Origin: an uncultured Eubacteriales bacterium
Lineage (GTDB): Bacteria > Bacillota > Clostridia > Christensenellales > CALVMC01
Direction of reading: 5' to 3'
NCBI GenBank assembly: GCA_949296455.1
Contig: CASFOZ010000001.1
Location: forward strand, 1 to 64,000
DNA length: 64,000 nucleotides
The notes beneath the pieces were generated by a model, which was not told the origin of the DNA, did no database searches, and worked only from the letters and a program-made list of their open reading frames with translations. Within the stretch, counting starts at the first letter, position 1. Each line of letters begins with the position of its first letter. This document shows, one piece after another, positions 43,883 through 52,549 of the stretch. Position numbers and translations under genes: made by a program.

Positions 43883-44245
43883 ATGAAAGTAATAGCAAAC
43901 ATAATCTGGCTTATTTTCGGCGGACTTGTAATGAGTATATTATGGTTTATCGTAGGCGCGCTTTTTTGTATAACTATAATAGGATATCCGCTTGGAATAC
44001 AGTTTTTCAAAATAGCGACACTATATCTTGCGCCTTTCGGAAAGAAGATAAAAATCAACTTTGAAAGCCATCCAGTACTGAATGTAATATGGGCTGTTCT
44101 TTTAGGTTGGGAAATGGCAATAGCGATACTCGTTTCCGGTTTAGTGCTTCTTATAAGCATAATAGGAATACCCTTTGCTATGCAGACGCCCAAAATTGCA
44201 AAACTTACCTTGCTTCCGTTCGGAGCGGAAATCGAAAAATCTTAA
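43883..44245 (+). CDS. yccF: YccF domain inner-membrane protein
   Basis: A 120-residue protein of two YccF repeats, each a membrane helix pair: first about 5-55 (ILWFIVGALFCITIIGYPLGIQFFKIA), second about 65-115 (ISIIGIPFAMQTPKIAKLTLLPFG). The I-x-G-x-P-x-x-x-Q/T-x-x-K signature appears twice. Function is not established in the family. Single gene with its own terminator; ribosome site GGAGG before the ATG. Confidence 0.9.
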   Translation: MKVIANIIWLIFGGLVMSILWFIVGALFCITIIGYPLGIQFFKIATLYLAPFGKKIKINFESHPVLNVIWAVLLGWEMAIAILVSGLVLLISIIGIPFAMQTPKIAKLTLLPFGAEIEKS

Positions 44246-44260
44246 ATTTATTTCAAATAA

Positions 44261-44289
44261 AAAACAGCCTGCAAAACAAGCTGTTTTTT
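44261..44289 (+). terminator. Terminator after yccF
   Basis: Stem AAAACAGC/GCTGTTTT (44261-44268, 44280-44287), 11-nt loop, T run. The AT-rich stretch to 44441 shows nothing more. Confidence 0.8.
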
Positions 44290-44441
44290 ATTTATCTAAT
44301 TTGTTTATAATTTTTATTTTTTGAGTATTTGAATTTTTGTTTTTTAATTCTTTTAAATTTTTTTAACTTATTTAAAGATAATAATTTTTAAATATCTTGC
44401 GTTAAATAAAAAATTTCTTTTAATTGCAAACTCAATATAAA

Positions 44442-45131
44442 TTATTTATTTTCAATATTTTGAAAATCCCGCTTTTTATCGGAACTGTCACAAGAAACGA
44501 TATTCTGTTTATCTGCCGTAAAATCTTTTTTATCTTTTTCGGTTTTCGAAAGGTACGGCTCAAAATTGCTTTCCCTTGTTCGGGCGCTGTTTTTTTGAAG
44601 AACATTTTTAATTTTTAAAGCCGCAAAACAAGCAAAACAAGCAAAAGTCAAATCGGACGGCACAAATACAAGAACGCAGTAAACTATTATATACCATATT
44701 CCTTTATCCGAATTAAGATAGAATTTCGCTAAAATATAAAAATAAACCGAACCGAAAATGTAAATAACCACAAGAGCGGCACAGCAAGCGGCTATCGAAT
44801 TAAAAAGACTCTTTTTTTTGTTTTTAAGAATAAACCCTGTCGTAAGCGTTCCTAAAAGAAAACCGATTATATATCCGAAACTCGGTTGAAGAACATAGGA
44901 AAAACCGCCGCCGTTAGCAAATATCGGCACGCCTATAAGGCCGAGAATAATATATATTCCTACCGCCGCCGTACTTTTCTTTACATCGAGAAGAACTGCG
45001 ATAAAACATATAAAAAAAGTCTGTAAAGTAAAAGGTACGGCAAAAACGTTTATTTTGATAAATCCCCCAACCGCCAGCATAGCGGCGGCAAGAGCAATAT
45101 GACAAATAGTTGCCGTTTTGGAATTATTCAT
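44442..45131 (-). CDS. bioY: Biotin transporter substrate-binding subunit BioY
   Basis: A 229-residue ECF-type S component with six membrane helices. Family marks: VPFTLQTFFICFIAVLLD, YIILGLIGVPIFANGGG and PSFGYIIGFLLG. It binds biotin and needs a shared ECF energising module encoded elsewhere. The last 55 residues are a polar, lysine-rich extension not typical of BioY. I start at ATG 45131; a TTG at 45149 overlaps the -10. That leaves a 5' leader of only a few bases. A BirA-like operator covers the promoter. Confidence 0.92.
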   Translation of the reverse strand: MNNSKTATICHIALAAAMLAVGGFIKINVFAVPFTLQTFFICFIAVLLDVKKSTAAVGIYIILGLIGVPIFANGGGFSYVLQPSFGYIIGFLLGTLTTGFILKNKKKSLFNSIAACCAALVVIYIFGSVYFYILAKFYLNSDKGIWYIIVYCVLVFVPSDLTFACFACFAALKIKNVLQKNSARTRESNFEPYLSKTEKDKKDFTADKQNIVSCDSSDKKRDFQNIENK

Positions 45132-45140
45132 AACAAAAAG

Positions 45141-45195
45141 ATTATACAATTAAAAAATTATACTGTCAACCTTAAAAAATAAAGCGGTTGACAGT
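45141..45195 (-). promoter_or_regulatory. bioY promoter with BirA-type operator
   Basis: Perfect inverted repeat ACTGTCAACC-N14-GGTTGACAGT (45162-45171, 45186-45195). This is the spacing and shape of BirA sites (TTGTNAACC-N14/15-GGTTNACAA). Its inner arm contains the -35 TTGACA (45164-45169, minus strand), 17 bp before TATAAT (45141-45146). Biotin-loaded BirA would block bioY transcription. Confidence 0.85.
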
Positions 45196-45274
45196 AGTTT
45201 TTGTTTTAATTAAAATATAAAATCTGATAAATGAATTAAATGTTTAAAAATTAAATTATTAATTTCCAAAAATT

Positions 45275-46399
45275 TTAAAGTCCGTTTTTTTGATTATATA
45301 TAAAGAGAAAAATTTTCTGAATATCGTTATATTCGAAACTTATGACTTCATCGGTATTGTTATCGATTATTACCTCGTCTTCTATATAGTAATTATTGAC
45401 GCCATCTTTTATCCCCGAAAGTTTAAGATAAATATCGTTGAAAAATTCTTGAATTTTTCCGAGCGAAGAATGTTTGTTCCAATATTCGTAGTAAAGACTC
45501 CACTGATTAAAATATTCGGGCGAGAGAGTGTCTATAAGTTCATTATAGCTGTCTTCTCCGCAAACATAATTTACCGCAGAAAGCAGCGAAGAAATACAAC
45601 TCATATATCCCGAAAGACGCAAAAAATCGTTATCGGAATTAAGGCATATCTGATAAGCGAAAAGGTTTGCGTCTCTTTCCTGCATTGCTCCTTTTGCGTG
45701 GGCAAGTTCGTGTGCTATCGTTACGGGAATATAAAAGGCGGGCATATCGAAATTTATGTTTGCCTCCCCTGTCGGCGCAAAGAATATACCGCAGACCGAA
45801 AGTTCGCTCATCAGTACCGAAGAGACTACTTCTTTAACGGGCGGCGTGTAAGTAAAAAGATAATCGGAATTAAGTTTTTCGTATTCTTCTTCGAAAATTT
45901 TATTATATTCGTCTATGCTGTACGGATTAAGAAAATTTCCGCTACCGTCTTTTTCTGAATTTTCTGCAAGATTGTTAAAGTCTTCAATAAAATAAGAAGC
46001 TGCCGCATAGATTTTTTGTGCGTCGGGTTCTTCCTCGGTAGCGTATATCAAATCGGGACTTTTTCTCATATAAGTGAAAGAAGCCGTAAGAGTGTAAATA
46101 TTAAGTACAATAAACACTATTGTCAAAAATACAATAAAACTTTTAAGCGCCGAACGCCCTCTTTTTTTTACCGCAAAATAAATCCATGAAGCAATAAAAG
46201 AGATAATTATAAATAAACATAAATAAATTAAAAATTCGAAAACAGAAAACGAAACCTTGGAATTTAATCCGCCGAATACCGTAATCCACCATTTTGAAAA
46301 TCCTTCGGAAATAGTTACGGAAGCCTCGGGGAAAGTCTTTACTATAAGTAAAGAAACAAAAAGCAAAACGGTGATTCCGAAAAAAATCAGAGCGGGCAA
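45275..46399 (-). CDS. DUF3810-type membrane metallopeptidase-like protein
   Basis: About 374 residues visible. Two to three N-terminal membrane helices (to about residue 110), then an outside domain with the zinc site VTIAHELAHAKG (His230, Glu231, His234) and a probable third ligand Glu241 in MQERDANLF. This matches DUF3810 proteins, which resemble M48 peptidases; no substrate is known. The frame opens at a TTG without a ribosome site. A good AGGGAG-ATG pair lies 30 bp upstream in another frame, with a run of seven A after the ATG. An eighth A would give an N-terminus MKKNTGEKIRLL joined to this protein. Confidence 0.8.
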   Translation of the reverse strand: MPALIFFGITVLLFVSLLIVKTFPEASVTISEGFSKWWITVFGGLNSKVSFSVFEFLIYLCLFIIISFIASWIYFAVKKRGRSALKSFIVFLTIVFIVLNIYTLTASFTYMRKSPDLIYATEEEPDAQKIYAAASYFIEDFNNLAENSEKDGSGNFLNPYSIDEYNKIFEEEYEKLNSDYLFTYTPPVKEVVSSVLMSELSVCGIFFAPTGEANINFDMPAFYIPVTIAHELAHAKGAMQERDANLFAYQICLNSDNDFLRLSGYMSCISSLLSAVNYVCGEDSYNELIDTLSPEYFNQWSLYYEYWNKHSSLGKIQEFFNDIYLKLSGIKDGVNNYYIEDEVIIDNNTDEVISFEYNDIQKIFLFIYNQKNGL

Positions 46400-46482
46400 A
46401 AGTCTGATTTTTTCGCCGGTATTTTTTTCATTTTCTCTCCCTGCGAATAAATAAAAGGTTTATTTAAACGCCCGATAAAAAA

Positions 46483-46926
46483 TCAGGAAAATTTGTCTTT
46501 GAGATACTGTTCGACAAGAGGATTAACCTTACTTTTATCGAATCTTCCGCTGATTTCGGGCATAAGAGATTTTATTATCATTCCTTTGGTCTTAGGCGAA
46601 GGGTCGTTGTAAACATCGAGTGTTTTTATCATTTCCATAACTTCGCTTTCGGAAAGAGCCTTGGGCATAAATTTTTTCAGAACTTCGGTTTTTTTAATAG
46701 CCTCGTCCGCCTTTGATTTATCGGCGGAATAAATTTCGGCAATTTCGCTCTGAACTTTTATTTCTTTTTCTATACACGAAATCACATCGGAATCGCTTAC
46801 TTCTCCGCTTCCGGATTTTTCTTTCAATAAAATTGCCGCAAGCACCCCTTCGATTGCGCTTTTCGTAATGCTGTCGCCTTTTTTACGGGCTTCGTTGAAC
46901 TCTTTTCTCAAATCTTCTTTTAACAT
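46483..46926 (-). CDS. yqeY: GatB/YqeY domain protein
   Basis: A 147-residue helical protein homologous to the tRNA-binding tail domain of GatB: MLKEDLRKEFNEARKKGDSITKSA at the start, helix bundle with AAILLKEKSG, and KGMIIKSLMPEISGRFDKSKV near the end. Its cellular role is not established. Monocistronic; ribosome site GGAGAG. The 299 bp between it and radC are AT-rich with no clear element. Confidence 0.92.
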   Translation of the reverse strand: MLKEDLRKEFNEARKKGDSITKSAIEGVLAAILLKEKSGSGEVSDSDVISCIEKEIKVQSEIAEIYSADKSKADEAIKKTEVLKKFMPKALSESEVMEMIKTLDVYNDPSPKTKGMIIKSLMPEISGRFDKSKVNPLVEQYLKDKFS

Positions 46927-47225
46927 AATTCTCTCCGTAAATTTATTATATACAGTCTATTATCAAATATTAAGTTTGTCAAGGACAAAAAATATTTTGG
47001 CTGCAAAATAAATGTTTGTACTTTTTTTATCGGATTAAACTATGTAAAATAAATGTTCCGTAGATTTTCCGTACTTTTAGCAGTATTTAATCTGTTTTAC
47101 AATAATAAGCAGTTGCACTTTTAAATTGTTTACCTTGCTGTAAAATTCTGTTAAAATATTTTTAAGAATAAAATTTGGCTGCGTTTGAGTTTAATGGATT
47201 TTTTATAATAAACCGAGGATTACAT

Positions 47226-48179
47226 ATGAAAAAATGGTTAGATGAACTGAACGAACTTAAAAAGGAACTTGAAAACGAAAGAAACTCTGTATCGGAAAAT
47301 TCCGAAAAAAACTCTGTATCGCAAAGTATCGAAAATAATAATATGGCGGTAAATTCCTATACGGAAGGAAAAAATATTCCCGAAAAAACCGCAGAAGGCA
47401 AATTAGCAAACTTGGAAAACACGGTTCAAAGCCGATACGAATTTTCGAATTCTCGTTTTCAAAATCCGCAAGCTGTAAGAAAAAAAGAAGAGGCAAGTAT
47501 TCACAACGGACACAGAAGCCGTATGAGAAACAAAATTCTCAATGACGAGCTGGAAAACTTTCCGCCCCACGAAATACTCGAAACTCTTCTGTTTTACTCT
47601 ATTCCGAGAAGAAATACCAATCCCCTTGCCCATAAACTTCTCGACCACTTTTCGAGTCTTAAAAATATTTTGGACGCAGACTATCCCGAACTTAAACGAT
47701 GCGGAATAATTTCGGAACAAACTGCTTTTTATCTCTATTTTATAGGCAAGCTGATAAAATATTACAATATAACATTTGAGAATAAAAAAATCGTATTTAA
47801 AAATCTGAACGACTATAAAGATTATCTTAACAACTACTTCAAAAAACTCGACAATGAAATTATGGTACTACTTTTTCTCGACTGTTCGAACAAATTGATA
47901 GGCAGTAAAAAAATAGAGGGAAACAAAAGCGAAGTACTTGTAACGCCGAAGAAAATCGTAGAACTTGCCATTCATTCCGATTGCAAAAAACTTATTATCG
48001 CTCATAACCACCCGAACAACAACTGTAAACCGTCTGTTGCGGACAGAAATCTTACCCTTGCCGTTCATAACGCATTAAATCTTATAGATGTGGAACTTCT
48101 GGACCATTTGATATACGGAAAGGATAATTTTTACAGTTTCAGACTTGAAAAAGATTTTGAAAACATAAATAAATTTTAA
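47226..48179 (+). CDS. radC: RadC/JAB-domain DNA repair-like protein
   Basis: A 317-residue RadC. The first 90 residues are a charged, low-complexity extension (repeats of NSVSENSEKNSVSQS) absent from standard RadC of about 225. A helix-hairpin-helix region follows (SRMRNKILNDELENFPPHEILE), then the JAB metalloprotein domain with the HNHPNNNCKPSVAD metal site. Despite its name the family is not proven to act in repair. The ATG at 47226 is preferred over an earlier frame start because it begins the conserved-looking MKKW. Confidence 0.88.
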   Translation: MKKWLDELNELKKELENERNSVSENSEKNSVSQSIENNNMAVNSYTEGKNIPEKTAEGKLANLENTVQSRYEFSNSRFQNPQAVRKKEEASIHNGHRSRMRNKILNDELENFPPHEILETLLFYSIPRRNTNPLAHKLLDHFSSLKNILDADYPELKRCGIISEQTAFYLYFIGKLIKYYNITFENKKIVFKNLNDYKDYLNNYFKKLDNEIMVLLFLDCSNKLIGSKKIEGNKSEVLVTPKKIVELAIHSDCKKLIIAHNHPNNNCKPSVADRNLTLAVHNALNLIDVELLDHLIYGKDNFYSFRLEKDFENINKF

Positions 48180-48197
48180 AATTTTTCTTTATCAAAA

Positions 48198-48914
48198 TTA
48201 AACCGAAAGATATTTAGCTTTATAAACTCTGTTATAAATTTTAACCCCGTCTTCGAAATTCAAGGAAAGAAGATATTTTAAATCGTAATCGCTTAAAAGC
48301 TCAGCCGTTTTAACGATAAGCCTGTAACTTTCGGGTGTAATTTTATATTCGTTTGAACGGGTAATTTCGTGTTCGGTGAAGCAATCGGTATTTACGAAAG
48401 CGGATATTTTTCTTTCGTCAAGGTAATGCTGAATATAAGAAATATATCTGTCTAAATCCTTTATGGTGTAATCGGTATTTTTGTTGGTGACTCTGATAAA
48501 AAGAAGATTGTCGTAACTGTCTTCGGTAAATCTTCTGCTTTCTACCTCATAGGAAAGAATTTTCTGCAAAGCGCTTTCCGTGGAAATATTGATAAGATTA
48601 GTATCTTTAAAAGCCTGTTTGCTTTCCTGATTTAAAAAGTTTACGGCGGTAACCGTATCTCTGCTGTCTACCGTAAGTTCGATTTTATAAGAGGTTTCTA
48701 TATAAATGTAGCCTCTGAAAGAAAAGGCAACGGAAATCATTGCTATACCGAACGCCATAAAGACAAGAATAACGGCAACCATAATTACGGCGCTTATTTG
48801 TTTCGGAGTGGCTTTATCGAAATTTTTGAAAAAGCGCACGGGATTCAACAAACTGACTTTATCGCCGTCGGATATATTCTTATTTTCTTTTTTATTTACC
48901 TTTTCTTTTTTCAT
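48198..48914 (-). CDS. Single-pass membrane protein, RsgI-like outer part (unrecognised)
   Basis: A 238-residue protein. About 45 cytoplasmic polar residues, one membrane helix (about 42-67) and an outside domain. Just after the helix, IELTVDSRDTVTAVNFLNQESK resembles the segment following the membrane helix in RsgI-type anti-sigma factors, but no cytoplasmic anti-sigma domain is convincing. Its ATG comes one base after the glf stop (TGAaATG), so the two are cotranscribed and coupled. Function unknown. Confidence 0.65.
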   Translation of the reverse strand: MKKEKVNKKENKNISDGDKVSLLNPVRFFKNFDKATPKQISAVIMVAVILVFMAFGIAMISVAFSFRGYIYIETSYKIELTVDSRDTVTAVNFLNQESKQAFKDTNLINISTESALQKILSYEVESRRFTEDSYDNLLFIRVTNKNTDYTIKDLDRYISYIQHYLDERKISAFVNTDCFTEHEITRSNEYKITPESYRLIVKTAELLSDYDLKYLLSLNFEDGVKIYNRVYKAKYLSV

Positions 48915-48915
48915 T

Positions 48916-50064
48916 TCAACCACATATTTTATCTGCAAGTTCCAAGGCTTTAAGAACGCAGTTATCCATATTATAATACTTATACTCTGCAAGGCGGCCG
49001 AGTAAACTTACATTTTTTATTCCTTCTATTTCCGCTTTGTACTTTGAATACATGAGATTGTTTTTTTCGTTATTTATAACATAATAAGGAATATTCCCCT
49101 TTTCGGCATTTATATCATAAGTCATAGGATATTCTCTTGCGACTGTTGTGGTGTCGGCAATCTGATTGGTAAGTTTCTTGAATTCGGTAATTCTCGTAAA
49201 CTTTTCGTCGTTAGGATAATTTACTACAGCCGCAGCCTGAAAATCCGGCTGATTATAATTTGTGAACTCGAATTCCAAAGACCTGTAAGGAAGAACGCCG
49301 TGAACATAATTTAACATTTCGTCTATTGCGGCGGTGATTATCACCTTTCCTAAGTAAGGGAAACCGCCCTTATAAACCTTGCCGTTTTTAAAAGAGAAAA
49401 GTTTTTTAGCGTCGAAGTTCAGTTTTACTTTAATGTTTTTGTGATTAAGCATATTGTTTATCATATCGGTAAATCCGAGCAAAGGCATTACCTGAAATTT
49501 ATCCTGAAAATATCTGTCGTCATAACCGAGTATTACAGGCACTCTGTTGATAACGCTTTTATCGACCTGTTCTATGGGAACCCCCCATTGTTTTGCGGTA
49601 TAGTTTACGAAAACTTTATCGAAAACAAATTGACCGAAATTTTTTATTTTACCGTCGTCGCAGTTAAGTAGGTCTAAAACCGAAACCTTCTCTTTTCCTT
49701 CGAAAACTTTTGTAAGTTTTTCCTTAAGATAATCGCTATCCTTTTTATCGAACAGCGCTTCTAGCGAAGTGAAATTAAAAGGTATGGGAACGAATTTTTT
49801 ATCGATAAGTCCGAGTACCTTATGTTCGTAAGGATACCATTCCGTAAAGCGGGACAGAAAATCGTAAACCCGCTGTTCGTTGGTATGAAATATATGCGAA
49901 CCGTATTTATGGATTCTTATACCGTGTTCGTCAAAACATTCATATGCGTTTCCGCCTATATGATTTCTCTTTTCGAAAACTGTAACCTTATAACCTTTTT
50001 CCGCAAGAGCCCTTGCTACGGTGCAACCTGAAATTCCCGCTCCTATAACCACTGCTTTTTTCAT
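48916..50064 (-). CDS. glf: UDP-galactopyranose mutase
   Basis: A 382-residue flavoenzyme that converts UDP-galactopyranose to UDP-galactofuranose for cell-surface glycans. FAD-binding VIGAGISGCTVARALAEKG at the N-terminus, then the family motif RNHIGGNAYECFDEHGIRIHKYGSHIFH and FVFDKVFVNYTAKQWG. The end MDNCVLKALELADKI is typical. Glycosyltransferase genes are nearby, supporting a surface polysaccharide role. Confidence 0.95.
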   Translation of the reverse strand: MKKAVVIGAGISGCTVARALAEKGYKVTVFEKRNHIGGNAYECFDEHGIRIHKYGSHIFHTNEQRVYDFLSRFTEWYPYEHKVLGLIDKKFVPIPFNFTSLEALFDKKDSDYLKEKLTKVFEGKEKVSVLDLLNCDDGKIKNFGQFVFDKVFVNYTAKQWGVPIEQVDKSVINRVPVILGYDDRYFQDKFQVMPLLGFTDMINNMLNHKNIKVKLNFDAKKLFSFKNGKVYKGGFPYLGKVIITAAIDEMLNYVHGVLPYRSLEFEFTNYNQPDFQAAAVVNYPNDEKFTRITEFKKLTNQIADTTTVAREYPMTYDINAEKGNIPYYVINNEKNNLMYSKYKAEIEGIKNVSLLGRLAEYKYYNMDNCVLKALELADKICG

Positions 50065-50161
50065 AAACTTCCTTTAAAGTCCGAACTTAACGGACTTAAA
50101 ACCTATATTTTAGTTTTAATATGTAATATTATATCATTTTTATATCGTTTCGGGCAATACA

Positions 50162-50235
50162 TTTGGCATAAAACTATATTAATAATATTACAAAAAAATT
50201 TGACATAAAACTATATTAATAATATTATAAAAAAA
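50162..50235 (+). promoter_or_regulatory. Tandemly duplicated promoter of GT4 gene
   Basis: A 37-bp unit is repeated back to back (50162-50198, 50199-50235) with two changes. Copy 2 has TTGACA (50200-50205), 17 bp, TATTAT (50223-50228). Copy 1 has the weaker TTGGCA and TATTAC at the same places. The ribosome site GGCGGAG follows before ATG 50252. Confidence 0.75.
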
Positions 50236-50251
50236 ACGGCGGAGAAAAATT

Positions 50252-51436
50252 ATGGATAAGAAACTTAAAATATTAGAAACCCTTGACTCATACTTTCCGG
50301 ATTTTAACGGACCTACGGTACTTGTTACGAACTATGTTAAAATACTTAACAATAAGAACGACTGTTCATTGCTTGTTCCGAAATACCCTAATCACGAAGA
50401 CAATCAGCCTTTTACTATTCAACATGTCAAGTCCATGGGTATATTCGAAGGTTTCAGGTGTTCCTTTCCCTTTTATGACAAAAAAGCAAAAGAATTCGTA
50501 AAGAACGGTAAGTTCGATATAATACACTCTCATTCGCCCTTTCCTATCGGAAACTTTGCTGCAAAAATGGGCAAAAAACTGAATATTCCGACGGTAATCA
50601 CCTTGCACACTAAATTTAAAGACGATATATACAGACTCACTAAATCGCATATAGTGACCTGGTTTGTAATGAAATATATGCTCAGAACATTTAACAGAAC
50701 CGATTATGTATGGACGGTAAGCGACGGAGCTGCGCAAACACTGAGAGAATACGGATACAAAGGCAAAATAGACGTTATAAGAAACGGAACGGATATGAAA
50801 TATCCCTCAAACCCTGCCCAGCTTATAGAAACGGTTAACAAAGAATACAATCTTGAAAAAACAAAGAATCTGTTTTTATTCGTAGGAAGAATTGTGGAAA
50901 CCAAAAATCTCGATATGCTTTTCAGAGCCCTTAAAATACTGAAAGAGGAAAATATCGAATTTACCTTTCTGCTTGTTGGCGACGGTTCGCACCTTAACCA
51001 CCTTAAAAAACTTGCCGAAACTCTTGATATTAAAGACAGAATAATATTTACCGGAAAGATTATGGACAGAGAAAAGCTTTCGGGATTTTATTTAAGAAGC
51101 GATTTATTCCTTTTTCCTTCCGTATACGATACCGCTTCCCTTGTTCCGCTCGAAGCCGCTTCTATGAAATTGCCTACCCTTCTTGTAAAAGACTGTCAGA
51201 CAAGCGAAACGGTAACGGACGGAGTAAACGGATTTACCGCATTAAACGACGAAAAGGATTGGGCTAAAAGAATTAAGGAAATTATTTCGGAACCTGAAAG
51301 ACTTGCCGAAATCAAAGAAGAGTGTCATAAGTCGGTATATCGAAGCTGGGAAAACGTTCTTGACGAAGTCAACGAAAAATATCTTGAAATAATAGAAGAT
51401 TATAAAAAGAAACACGGTAAAAAAGAGGAAGAATAA
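50252..51436 (+). CDS. Glycosyltransferase family 4, lipid-glucosyltransferase type
   Basis: A 394-residue GT-B enzyme. The N-terminal acceptor lobe has DSYFPDFNGPTVLVTNYVKIL and IIHSHSPFPIGNFAAKMGKK. The donor lobe has LFLFVGRIVETKNLDMLFRAL and the nucleotide-sugar site FPSVYDTASLVPLEAASM. The pattern is close to diacylglycerol glucosyltransferases and to GT4 members of surface-glycan loci. The acceptor cannot be decided from sequence. Single gene between a duplicated promoter and a terminator. Confidence 0.9.
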   Translation: MDKKLKILETLDSYFPDFNGPTVLVTNYVKILNNKNDCSLLVPKYPNHEDNQPFTIQHVKSMGIFEGFRCSFPFYDKKAKEFVKNGKFDIIHSHSPFPIGNFAAKMGKKLNIPTVITLHTKFKDDIYRLTKSHIVTWFVMKYMLRTFNRTDYVWTVSDGAAQTLREYGYKGKIDVIRNGTDMKYPSNPAQLIETVNKEYNLEKTKNLFLFVGRIVETKNLDMLFRALKILKEENIEFTFLLVGDGSHLNHLKKLAETLDIKDRIIFTGKIMDREKLSGFYLRSDLFLFPSVYDTASLVPLEAASMKLPTLLVKDCQTSETVTDGVNGFTALNDEKDWAKRIKEIISEPERLAEIKEECHKSVYRSWENVLDEVNEKYLEIIEDYKKKHGKKEEE

Positions 51437-51450
51437 CTTCCTCTTTTTTT
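51422..51450 (+). terminator. Terminator after GT4 gene
   Basis: A 10-bp perfect stem AAAGAGGAAG/CTTCCTCTTT (51422-51431, 51437-51446), 5-nt loop, T run. It overlaps the last codons of the gene. Confidence 0.85.
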
Positions 51451-51487
51451 ATATGGAAACAAACTCGTTTCAATTATAAATTTTAAA

Positions 51488-52414
51488 TTATCGGTTTTTT
51501 AATTTTTCTGCTTTTAAAATACAATCTTTAATATATTTTTTAAACCTTAAAATATCCACATCGGTACAGATTTCGATATTAGGATTAACCGCATCGTAAT
51601 CGCAGACCGTGCAGCCTATATGAATTAAATCGCTCATATCTATAATCATTTTAGCCTTTTTTGTTTTGAAAAGAGAACTGTCCGCAACGAAAGCCACTGC
51701 GCAGCTGTCGTGGGTTGCAACGCCCTGAGTAACATGCTGGTCACGGTATTCGGCGCTCATTTCGAAGACGGAAAATCCCGTTGCGTTGAGTTCTTTTATC
51801 TCTTCCATTTCTTCGTAATCGAAAAAGGCAGTGTGCCCCATTTCCATAGGAACATAAATTTTTTCCGTGTCGGAATTGAGAACGGTCATCGCAGCTTCCA
51901 CGTCGAAACGGATATTGAACTCTGCATAATCCGTAACATTGCCTCTTCCGAGATTGGAGCCACCCATAATGACGATTTTTTCGATATAACGGGAAGCGTC
52001 TTTATGTTCGGTAAGAAGGGAAGCGATATTTGTTTGAGGTCCTAAAGAAATCAACGTTATCTTTTCATTAGAATTTTTTAACACATCGTACATTGCTTCC
52101 ACTGCGTTTTTTTCTATAACTTTTTTATTGATTTTACCGTACTTGTAAAGTCCTAATCCGAACTCTCCGTGGACATTGCTTGCGTCGCCTATTTTATATT
52201 TGGAAGTGCTGAAAAAGCCTTTTGCAACCGGAACGGAAGGATTATAAAGTTCCGACAAATGAAGAAGATTTTTTGTCGTCTGAAAAAGGGCGACATTTCC
52301 CCCTACGCTGGTCAGAAGTTTGATATCGATATTATCCGAAGCGAATGCGGCGATTAGAGCAAGAGCGTCGTCCACACCGGGGTCTGTGTCGATTATAACG
52401 GGAATTTTCTTCAT
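51488..52414 (-). CDS. Inosine-uridine-type nucleoside hydrolase
   Basis: A 308-residue hydrolase that releases ribose from nucleosides. The calcium/substrate site is the N-terminal VIIDTDPGVDDALAL. Further family marks: KITLISLGPQTNIA, KIVIMGGSNLGRGNVTDYAEFNIRFD and HDSCAVAF near the C-terminus. It is divergent from a ribokinase gene 135 bp away, which would phosphorylate the ribose it frees. Confidence 0.92.
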   Translation of the reverse strand: MKKIPVIIDTDPGVDDALALIAAFASDNIDIKLLTSVGGNVALFQTTKNLLHLSELYNPSVPVAKGFFSTSKYKIGDASNVHGEFGLGLYKYGKINKKVIEKNAVEAMYDVLKNSNEKITLISLGPQTNIASLLTEHKDASRYIEKIVIMGGSNLGRGNVTDYAEFNIRFDVEAAMTVLNSDTEKIYVPMEMGHTAFFDYEEMEEIKELNATGFSVFEMSAEYRDQHVTQGVATHDSCAVAFVADSSLFKTKKAKMIIDMSDLIHIGCTVCDYDAVNPNIEICTDVDILRFKKYIKDCILKAEKLKNR

Positions 52415-52549
52415 AACTCTCCTTTATGTCGATAATATATTAACATTTTAATGACGGCAAGGTCAATTAGTAACGGTTAATTTATTACCGTATTGAAATA
52501 AAATTATTAATTTAGTATAATATATACAATAAACGGCAAAGAGGTAACT

